38,293 nucleotides of DNA, taken from NCBI RefSeq assembly GCF_001418415.1, contig NZ_LIQT01000212.1, positions 1 through 38,293 on the forward strand, in the 5' to 3' direction. The DNA is from Streptomyces hirsutus. GTDB lineage: Bacteria > Actinomycetota > Actinomycetes > Streptomycetales > Streptomycetaceae. Positions 32,273 through 38,293 of this stretch are shown here, piece by piece. Each line of letters opens with the position of its first letter. Positions within the stretch are counted from its first letter, which is position 1. Under the pieces are notes generated by a model. That model searched no databases and was not told the origin of the DNA. It saw only the letters and a program-made list of their open reading frames with translations. Made by a program: the position numbers and the translations under genes.

Positions 32273-33631
32273 ATGAACATGGCGATGATGCGCCTGAGGC
32301 GCGAGGACCCGCGCGTCGTCGGCTCTTTCAGACTTCACCGACGGCTCGGCGCGGGTGGGATGGGCGTTGTCTATCTCGGTTCCGACAAGAAGGGGCAGCG
32401 GGTCGCACTGAAGGTCATCCGGCCCGATCTGGCGGAGGACCAGGAGTTCCGCTCGCGGTTCGCGCGGGAGGTGTCCGCGGCGCGCCGCATCCGTGGCGGG
32501 TGCACGGCCCGTCTGGTGGCCGCCGACCTCGACGCAGACCGGCCGTGGTTCGCCACGCAGTACGTGCCCGGCCCGTCGCTGCACGACCGGGTCGCCGACG
32601 GGGGGCCGCTCGGCGCGGCCGAGGTCGCCGCGGTCGGCGCGGCCCTGTCGGAGGGGCTGGTCGCCGTGCACGAGGCCGGGGTCGTGCACCGGGATCTGAA
32701 GCCGTCCAACATCCTGCTGTCCCCGAAGGGACCGCGGATCATCGACTTCGGCATCGCCTGGGCCACCGGCGCCTCGACGCTCACCCACGTCGGCACGGCG
32801 GTCGGCTCGCCCGGCTTCCTCGCGCCGGAGCAGGTGCGGGGCGCGGCCGTCACACCGGCCACGGACGTGTTCTCGCTGGGCGCCACGCTGGCGTACGCGT
32901 CGATGGGCGACTCGCCCTTCGGGCACGGCAGTTCCGAGGTGATGCTGTACCGCGTGGTGCACGAGGAGGCCCATCTGCAGGATGTCCCGGACGCGTTGGC
33001 GCCGCTCGTCCGCGCGTGCCTCGCGAAGGACCCCGAGGAGCGGCCGAGCACGCTCCAGCTGTCGCTGCGGCTCAAGGAGATCGCCGCCCGGGAGGGTCAG
33101 GGATTCACCGGCGTCCGTCCGCCGGCTCCGCGCGGCGCGGAGTCGGAGCGTGCGGCGGGGCGCTTGGCCGACACCTACCCGGACCGTGCGCAGCGTCGGG
33201 TGCCGGGGCAGCAGGGTGCGCCCGAGGGGCAGGCCACCACTCCCCCGCCGCAGGGCGCGGCCCCGGGTCGCGGCGCCGGTCCGGCCGGGGGCGGGGCGCC
33301 GCGGCGGCGCGGCAACCGGAGCGTGCCGCCGTCGCGCGGGAGCGGCGCGTCACGCGGCGGCAGTGCCTCGCGCGGCGGCGCCTCCCGCGGTGGCAAGCCT
33401 TCCCGGTCCGGGTCCCGGTCCACGTCGGGTTCCCGGTCCACGTCCGGATCACGGTCCACGTCCGGGTCACGGGACTCGACGCGGTCGGGCACCGGCCCCC
33501 GTCGCCCCGGGCCCCGGACGACGGGGAGCGGCCTGCGGCCGGCCAATCCACGGCTGCTCCTGCAGCGGCTGTTCGTGTTCGTCGTGGTGACACTGGTGGT
33601 CGCGGTCGGCATCGCCCTGATCCAGGGCTGA
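32273..33631 (+). CDS. Membrane-anchored Ser/Thr protein kinase (PknB-type)
   Basis: The 452-aa protein has a full kinase domain (about 17-275): P-loop GAGGMGVVYLG, ATP lysine K47 (VALKVI), catalytic HRDLKPSN (D141), DFG at 158-160 and APE at 184-186. A long Pro/Gly/Ser/Arg-rich linker follows, including three tandem 18-bp repeats encoding SRSTSG. A terminal helix LLLQRLFVFVVVTLVVAVGIALIQG inserts in the membrane. There is no extracellular sensor domain, so the kinase faces the cytoplasm with a C-terminal anchor. The ATG at 32273 has a poor ribosome binding site; the ATG at 32279, behind GCGGGGATGAAC, may be the real start. Targets are unknown. Confidence 0.92.
   Translation: MNMAMMRLRREDPRVVGSFRLHRRLGAGGMGVVYLGSDKKGQRVALKVIRPDLAEDQEFRSRFAREVSAARRIRGGCTARLVAADLDADRPWFATQYVPGPSLHDRVADGGPLGAAEVAAVGAALSEGLVAVHEAGVVHRDLKPSNILLSPKGPRIIDFGIAWATGASTLTHVGTAVGSPGFLAPEQVRGAAVTPATDVFSLGATLAYASMGDSPFGHGSSEVMLYRVVHEEAHLQDVPDALAPLVRACLAKDPEERPSTLQLSLRLKEIAAREGQGFTGVRPPAPRGAESERAAGRLADTYPDRAQRRVPGQQGAPEGQATTPPPQGAAPGRGAGPAGGGAPRRRGNRSVPPSRGSGASRGGSASRGGASRGGKPSRSGSRSTSGSRSTSGSRSTSGSRDSTRSGTGPRRPGPRTTGSGLRPANPRLLLQRLFVFVVVTLVVAVGIALIQG
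33413..33466 (+). repeat. Three tandem 18-bp repeats in the kinase linker
   Basis: Units beginning TCCCGGTCCACGTC or TCACGGTCCACGTC repeat every 18 bases and encode SRSTSG three times in a disordered linker. Copy number may vary between strains without frame loss. Confidence 0.75.
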
Positions 33632-33698
33632 CAGGACCGGCCCGCGGCCTCGGCGACGACGGCAGGGGCGCGGTGGCTGCCGGTCACCGGAGCAGGGC

Positions 33699-33722
33699 GT
33701 CGGCCGACTCGGGACGGCCGAC
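33699..33722. terminator. Hairpin between convergent kinase and methyltransferase genes
   Basis: An 8-bp perfect stem (GTCGGCCG) with an 8-base loop lies in the 149-base gap between two convergent genes, a plausible shared terminator. Confidence 0.4.
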
Positions 33723-33780
33723 TCCGCCCGAGTACCTGCCGGGGCCGCGCCCGAGCCGGGGTCGGGCGGGCTCGGCGGGT

Positions 33781-34626
33781 TCACGGCGCGGGCGGGCTCG
33801 CCCCGTCCTGTCCCGTCGGCCGGCCCGTCGCCACCGCGTAGAAGGCGACCGCGGCCGCCGCGCCCACGTTGAGCGAGTCGACGCCGTGGGACATCGGGAT
33901 GCGGACCCATTCGTCGGCGGCGACCAGGGCCTGGGTGGACAGCCCGGCGCCCTCCGCGCCCAGCATCAGGGCGACCCTGTCCATCCGGTGCGGGGCGGCC
34001 TCGTCGAGGCTGCGGGCCTTCTCGTCGGGGGTCAGGGCGAGCAGCGTGAAGCCCGCCTCACGGACCGATTCCAGGTCCCTGGGCCAGCTGGTGAGCCTGG
34101 CGTACGGCACGGAGAAGACCGCCCCCATGGAGACCTTGACGCTGCGGCGGTAGAGCGGGTCGGCGCAGTCCGGGGAGAGCAGGACCGCGTCCATGCCGAG
34201 GGCTGCCGCCGAGCGGAAGATGGCACCGATGTTGGTGTGGTCGTTGACGGACTCCAGGATCACCACCCGGCGGGCGGTGCGCAGCAGTTCGGCAGCCGTG
34301 GGCAGGGGGGTGCGCTGCATGGAGGCGAGCGCGCCGCGGTGCACGTGGTAGCCGGTGACCTGTTCGGCGAGTTCCGGGCTCACGGCGTAGACCGGGGCGG
34401 GGAGTTCGTCGATGACGTCGCGCATGGCGTCGACCCACTTGGCCGAGAGCAGCATGGAGCGCATCTCGTAGCCCGCGTCCTTGGCGCGTCTGATGACTTT
34501 CTCGCCCTCGGCGATGAACAGGCCTTCGACGGGTTCGCGTGTGCGGCGCAGCTCCACGTCGGTCAGGCCCGTGTAGTCGTGCAGGCGCGGGTCGTCGGGG
34601 TCCTCAACGGTGATGAGATCGGCCAC
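33781..34626 (-). CDS. TrmH/SpoU family RNA methyltransferase
   Basis: The 281-aa SPOUT enzyme shows the three TrmH motifs: NIGAIFRSAAALGMDAVLL (motif 1), LMLGAEGAGLS (motif 2) and IPMSHGVDSLNVGAAAAVAFY (motif 3), which form the trefoil-knot AdoMet site. An N-terminal substrate-binding domain (EPVEGLFIAEGEKVIRRA) is present, as in rRNA 2'-O-methyltransferases. The target, rRNA or tRNA, is not readable. GTG at 34626 (ADLITVEDPDDPRL) is chosen by similarity; it has no strong ribosome binding site. A weak hairpin lies between it and the siroheme synthase gene upstream on the same strand. Confidence 0.9.
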   Translation of the reverse strand: MADLITVEDPDDPRLHDYTGLTDVELRRTREPVEGLFIAEGEKVIRRAKDAGYEMRSMLLSAKWVDAMRDVIDELPAPVYAVSPELAEQVTGYHVHRGALASMQRTPLPTAAELLRTARRVVILESVNDHTNIGAIFRSAAALGMDAVLLSPDCADPLYRRSVKVSMGAVFSVPYARLTSWPRDLESVREAGFTLLALTPDEKARSLDEAAPHRMDRVALMLGAEGAGLSTQALVAADEWVRIPMSHGVDSLNVGAAAAVAFYAVATGRPTGQDGASPPAP

Positions 34627-34735
34627 GGGGGTGATACTGCCTTGTCCTGGGTGTGGTGCCAACGGCCGGGATCGGCCGTGTTACCGGGGGTTACTGCCGG
34701 GGATGTCGCCTGCGGTCCACAAGGGTCGCGAAGGC

Positions 34736-35992
34736 TTACGAGGGCTGCGCGGGCTGCGGAGCCCGCGCGGCAGGAAGTCCGACGTTCACGACCTCGCCGA
34801 TGACGATGACCGCCGGCGGCTTGACCCCCTCGGCCCGGACGGTCTCGCCGACCGTGGCGAGGGTGGCGTCGACGCGGCGCTGGGCGGCCGTGGTGCCCTC
34901 CTGGACCAGGGCGACCGGGGTCTCCGGCGACCTGCCGTGCGCCACGAGGGTCTCGGCGATCCGGCCGATCTTGTCGACGCCCATGAGCACCACGAGGGTG
35001 CCGGTCAGCTTCGCCAGCGACGGCCAGTCGACCAGGGAACGCTCGTCGTCGGGCGCGACGTGGCCGCTGACCACGGTGAACTCGTGGGCCACGCCACGGT
35101 GGGTGACCGGAATCCCGGCCGCGCCCGGGACCGAGATGGAGCTGGAGATGCCGGGGACCACGGTGCACGCGATGCCCGCCTCGGCGAGCGCGTGCAGTTC
35201 CTCCATGCCGCGGCCGAAGACATACGGGTCCCCGCCCTTGAGCCGGACCACCGACTTGCCCTGCCTGGCGTGTTCGATCAGCGCGTGGTTGATGGCCTCC
35301 TGCGCCATGAACCGGCCGTACGGGATCTTCGCCGCGTCGATCACCTCGACGTGCGGCGGGAGTTCGGCCAGCAGGTCGCGCGGGCCGAGCCGGTCGGCGA
35401 TGACGACGTCCGCCTCGGCGAGCAGCCGGCGTCCGCGCACGGTGATCAGGTCCGGGTCGCCGGGACCGCCGCCGACGAGGGCGACGCCCGGGGTGCGGGT
35501 GCGGTGGTGCCGGGCGACGAGCGTGCCGTCGCGCAGACCCTCGACCACGGCGTCGCGGATCGCGGCGGTGTGGCGGGGGTCGCGGCCCTTGACGTCCGTG
35601 GTGAGGACGGCGACCGTGACTCCCTCGCTGTGCCCGGTGGCCGGGGTCCAGGCCGTGGCCTGGTCGGCGTCGTCGGAGCGGACGCACCAGACGCGGTGGC
35701 GTTCGGCCTCGGCGGAGGCGCGGGCGTTGGCCTCGCCGTCGCCGGTGGCGATCAGCGCGTACCAGGCGTCCGTGAGGTCGCCCTCGGCGTAGCGGCGCCG
35801 CTCCCAGGTGATCTCACCGGCGTCCGCCATCGCCTCCACGGAGGGCGTCGCCTCCGGTGAGATCAGAACGATGGACCCGCCGGCCGCTATGAGGGCGGGC
35901 AGCCGGCGCTGGGCGACCTGGCCGCCGCCGAGCACCACGACTCGACGGCCGGTGAGGCGGAGGCCCACGGGGTAGGCGGGGTGTTCGGCCAT
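34736..35992 (-). CDS. cysG: Siroheme synthase CysG-type fusion (SirC-like oxidase/chelatase plus uroporphyrinogen-III methyltransferase)
   Basis: The 418-aa protein is a two-domain fusion. Residues 1-155 form a Rossmann domain (GRRVVVLGGGQVAQRRLPALIAAG) of the precorrin-2 dehydrogenase/ferrochelatase type. Residues 165-405 are a SUMT/CobA methyltransferase (VALVGGGPGDPDLITVRG, VRLKGGDPYVFGRGMEE, VPGISSSISVPGAAGIPVTHRG). It makes precorrin-2 and can carry it to siroheme, the cofactor of sulfite and nitrite reductases. AGGAG precedes the ATG. It lies downstream of the BluB-CobT fusion on the same strand, linking it to tetrapyrrole metabolism. It is slightly shorter than enterobacterial CysG (about 457 aa). 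Confidence 0.9.
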   Translation of the reverse strand: MAEHPAYPVGLRLTGRRVVVLGGGQVAQRRLPALIAAGGSIVLISPEATPSVEAMADAGEITWERRRYAEGDLTDAWYALIATGDGEANARASAEAERHRVWCVRSDDADQATAWTPATGHSEGVTVAVLTTDVKGRDPRHTAAIRDAVVEGLRDGTLVARHHRTRTPGVALVGGGPGDPDLITVRGRRLLAEADVVIADRLGPRDLLAELPPHVEVIDAAKIPYGRFMAQEAINHALIEHARQGKSVVRLKGGDPYVFGRGMEELHALAEAGIACTVVPGISSSISVPGAAGIPVTHRGVAHEFTVVSGHVAPDDERSLVDWPSLAKLTGTLVVLMGVDKIGRIAETLVAHGRSPETPVALVQEGTTAAQRRVDATLATVGETVRAEGVKPPAVIVIGEVVNVGLPAARAPQPAQPS

Positions 35993-36167
35993 GAGGCTGC
36001 GGCTCCTCGTACAGGCGGGCGTGCGAGGGGCGCTACGGCACTGGAGCGGCCCTGACGTGCGGTGTGCGGATGTGGGACCAGCGTACGGCGGTGGGGTCGG
36101 CGTACGGCGGGGGTGGGACGGCGACGGCGGAACACCGGGCGCCGCGCCCCACCCCTCCGGGGTACTG

Positions 36168-38293
36168 CTACTTCTCGGTGACGCCCGCCGAGTCGAACGT
36201 CGCCACCTCGTGCATGGCTCGCGCGGTGCTCTGCACCATCGGCAGGGCGAGCAGCGCACCCGTGCCCTCGCCGAGGCGCAGGTCCAGGTCGACCAGCGGA
36301 CGCAGGCCCAGCTTGTTGAGCGCGGCCACGTGGCCGGGCTCGGCGCTGCGGTGTCCCGCGATGCACGCGGCCAGCACCTCGGGAGCGATGGCACGGGCCA
36401 CCAGGGCGGCGGCCCCGGCGCTGACGCCGTCCAGGATCACCGGCGTCCGCAGGGACGCGCCGCCGAGGAGCAGGCCCACCATGGCCGCGTGCTCGAACCC
36501 GCCGACGGCGGCGAGGACGCCGATGGGGTCGGCGGGGTCCGGCTGGTGCAGTTCGAGGGCGCGGCGCACGACGTCGGTCTTGCGGACCAGGGTCTCGTCG
36601 TTGATGCCGGTGCCCCGGCCGGTGACCTCGGCCGGGTCCGCGCCGGTGAAGACGGAGATCAGGGCGGCGGACGCGGTGGTGTTCGCGATACCCATCTCAC
36701 CGGTGAGCAGGGCCTTGTTGCCGGCGGCGACCAGGTCGCGGGCGGTCTCGATGCCGACCTCGATGGCCTGCTTGGCCTCCTCGCGGGTCATCGCGAGGCC
36801 GGCGGTCATGTCGGAGGTGCCGGCCCGGACCTTGCGCGGCAGCAGTCCCGGGGTGGCCGGGAGGTCGGAGGCCACACCGACGTCGACCACGCAGACCTCG
36901 GCGCCCACCTGCGTGGCGAAGGCGTTGCAGACCGCTCCGCCGCCGAGGAAGTTGGCCACCATCTGGGCGGTGACCTCCTGCGGCCACGGGGTGACGCCCT
37001 GGGCGTGAACACCGTGGTCGCCCGCGAAGACCGCGACGGCCGCGGGCTCCGGAATGGGCGGCGGGCACTGCCGGGACAGTCCGGACAGCTGAGCGGAGAT
37101 GATCTCCAGCATGCCGAGCGCGCCGGCCGGCTTGGTCATCCGCTTCTGCCGCTCCCAGGCCTCACCGAGTGCCTTGGCGTCCAGCGGGCGGATCTGCGCG
37201 ACGGTCTCGGCGAGCAGGTCGTGCGGCTCCTCGCCGGGCAGCACCCGCCTGCCGTACGTCTCCTCGTGCACGACCCACGACAGCGGGCGGCGCTTGGACC
37301 AGCCGGCCTGCATCAGCTCGGGCTCGTCTGGGAACTCGTCGACGTAACCCACGCACAGGTAGGCGACCACTTCGAGGTGCTCGGGCAGGCCCAGGGAGCG
37401 GACCATCTCGCGCTCGTCGAAGAAGCTGACCCAGCCGACCCCGAGGCCCTCGGCGCGCGCGGCGAGCCACAGGTTCTGGACCGCCAGGGCGGAGGAGTAC
37501 GGCGCCATCTGCGGCTGGGTGTGCCGGCCCAGGGTGTGCCGGCCGCCGCGGGTCGAGTCGGCGGTGACGACGATGTTCACCGGGGTGTCGAGGATGGCCT
37601 CGATCTTCAGTTCCTTGAACTGCTTCGCCCGTCCCTTGGGCAGGGACTTGGCGTAGGCCTCGCGCTGGCGCTCGGCCAGTTCGTGCATGCTGCGCCGGGT
37701 CTCGGCGGAGCGGATGACGACGAAGTCCCAGGGCTGCGAGTGGCCCACGGAGGGCGCGGTGTGGGCGGCCTCCAGGACGCGGAGCAGGACCTCGTGCGGG
37801 ATGGGGTCGTCGCGGAACCCGTTGCGGATGTCCCGGCGCTCCCGCATGACCTTCCGCACGGCCTCGCGCTCGGCCTCGTCGTAGCCGGGGGCGGCGGGGC
37901 CGGCGGCCGGCGCGGCGTGCACCGCTTCGGCGCCTCGGGTGTCGAGGTCGTCGGGGTTCTGGGCCGGTACGGGCTGGGCCGGTTCGGGCGAAGCCGGTAC
38001 GGCCTGGATCGGCTCGGTCTCCGCGGACGGGTGCTCGCCCGGCGCGTTCTCCGCGAGGCCCTGCTCGGCCGGCGGCTCGACGGCCGGTTCCGGGACGGGA
38101 GCGACGGGAACGGCGCCGGTGTCGGCCCGGCGGGGCACGGGGACCGGACCTGCGGCCTCCGGCACGGGCTGTTCCTCGGCGGGGAGGGTCAACGGCTGCG
38201 GCGGGGTCGGTGCGAGATGCGGGGTGGTCGGCACGGCTCCCTCGACGGGGACGAACTCCCCCAGGGTCTGGTCCGGCCGCGTCTCCGGGGGAA
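36168..38293 (-). CDS. BluB-CobT fusion: 5,6-dimethylbenzimidazole synthase plus nicotinate-nucleotide-DMB phosphoribosyltransferase (N-terminus beyond the edge)
   Basis: The reading frame is open to the right edge, so the N-terminus is missing; a GTG at 38234 is the first possible start but need not be the real one. The visible part has a Pro/Ala/Glu-rich segment (about 115 residues) and then a BluB nitroreductase-like domain (around 37230-37885). BluB signatures are RRDIRNGFRDDPIP, SVGHSQPWDFVVI and LGVGWVSFFDEREMVRSLGLP. A CobT domain (around 36170-37200) follows, with MTKPAGALG, AVFAGDHGVHAQGVTPWP, MGIANTTASAAL and GRGTGINDETLVRK. The enzyme would make the lower ligand base and activate it to alpha-ribazole phosphate. 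A similar BluB/CobT2 fusion is known in Propionibacterium. The adjacent cysG-type gene fits cobalamin/siroheme synthesis. Confidence 0.92.
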   Translation of the reverse strand, partial: PPETRPDQTLGEFVPVEGAVPTTPHLAPTPPQPLTLPAEEQPVPEAAGPVPVPRRADTGAVPVAPVPEPAVEPPAEQGLAENAPGEHPSAETEPIQAVPASPEPAQPVPAQNPDDLDTRGAEAVHAAPAAGPAAPGYDEAEREAVRKVMRERRDIRNGFRDDPIPHEVLLRVLEAAHTAPSVGHSQPWDFVVIRSAETRRSMHELAERQREAYAKSLPKGRAKQFKELKIEAILDTPVNIVVTADSTRGGRHTLGRHTQPQMAPYSSALAVQNLWLAARAEGLGVGWVSFFDEREMVRSLGLPEHLEVVAYLCVGYVDEFPDEPELMQAGWSKRRPLSWVVHEETYGRRVLPGEEPHDLLAETVAQIRPLDAKALGEAWERQKRMTKPAGALGMLEIISAQLSGLSRQCPPPIPEPAAVAVFAGDHGVHAQGVTPWPQEVTAQMVANFLGGGAVCNAFATQVGAEVCVVDVGVASDLPATPGLLPRKVRAGTSDMTAGLAMTREEAKQAIEVGIETARDLVAAGNKALLTGEMGIANTTASAALISVFTGADPAEVTGRGTGINDETLVRKTDVVRRALELHQPDPADPIGVLAAVGGFEHAAMVGLLLGGASLRTPVILDGVSAGAAALVARAIAPEVLAACIAGHRSAEPGHVAALNKLGLRPLVDLDLRLGEGTGALLALPMVQSTARAMHEVATFDSAGVTEK

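Noticed and set aside
31687-34803. Plus-strand open frame of 1038 codons spanning several genes
   Set aside because: It is a different frame over the kinase and methyltransferase genes, both of which have clear motifs, and crosses real terminators; not a gene.
35993-36167. Cobalamin riboswitch between the cobT-fusion and cysG-type genes
   Set aside because: No B12-box-like conserved block could be seen in these 175 bases; any riboswitch for the fusion would lie beyond the right edge.

Overview
The window is a high-GC actinobacterial chromosome segment, almost certainly Streptomyces. The evidence is the very strong G/C bias at third codon positions, an ssgB gene (a sporulation-division gene of sporulating actinomycetes), the Gly-Cys-Val tRNA block, Streptomyces-type small membrane proteins and the conserved order thrS / HIT / pgsA / acyltransferase / pimA / pdxS / pdxT / yebC / ruvC / ruvA. 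I saw no integrase, transposase, phage gene or cas gene.

Region 1 (1-7067, minus strand) is a core housekeeping run. Reading in the direction of transcription it holds a CDP-alcohol phosphatidyltransferase (phosphatidylinositol phosphate synthase), a lysophospholipid-type acyltransferase and a PimA-like mannosyltransferase, joined by 4-base stop/start overlaps. Then come a LemA-like membrane protein, the PLP synthase pair pdxS-pdxT, yebC, and ruvC-ruvA (ruvA runs off the left edge). A divergent plus-strand pair follows (7443-11601): an EF-G paralogue with degenerate GTPase motifs and a three-helix membrane protein. Next, on the minus strand, are a HIT-family hydrolase and thrS, separated by a terminator and two CRISPR-like palindromic repeats.

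Region 2 (14586-22382) is bounded by two identical tRNA-Val(CAC) genes in direct orientation. Between them are an SRPBCC protein and a minus-strand operon for a lipoprotein sugar-binding protein, two ABC permeases, a YesL-like membrane protein and a Tat-exported exo-rhamnogalacturonan-lyase-like protein. This looks like uptake and cleavage of pectin-derived saccharides, probably under a LacI-family repressor that is not in the window.

Region 3 (22461-29013) carries a PGPGW membrane protein, ssgB (FtsZ recruitment for sporulation septa), an ABATE/CGNR zinc-finger regulator, a previously small-ORF-sized membrane protein (57 aa), another small membrane protein, a DsbA-like thioredoxin-fold protein, a tandem GNAT protein, and pabC-pabB for p-aminobenzoate. 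Region 4 (29100-29673) is a tRNA operon Gly-Cys-Val-Val-Val with promoter and terminator. Region 5 (29678-38293) holds a zinc-ribbon protein, an APH-type kinase, two small proteins, a membrane-anchored Ser/Thr kinase, a SpoU-type RNA methyltransferase, a CysG-type siroheme synthase and a BluB-CobT fusion that runs off the right edge; the last two belong to tetrapyrrole/cobalamin synthesis.

Nothing in the window is a certain new system. The observations most worth checking are the two-repeat CRISPR-like element downstream of thrS, the tRNA-bounded pectin operon, the EF-G paralogue with altered G2 and G4 motifs inside the phosphatidylinositol locus, the tRNA-Val copy with a rewritten acceptor stem, and two unannotated-size small ORFs. 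All family assignments are from reading the protein sequences; no database search was run.
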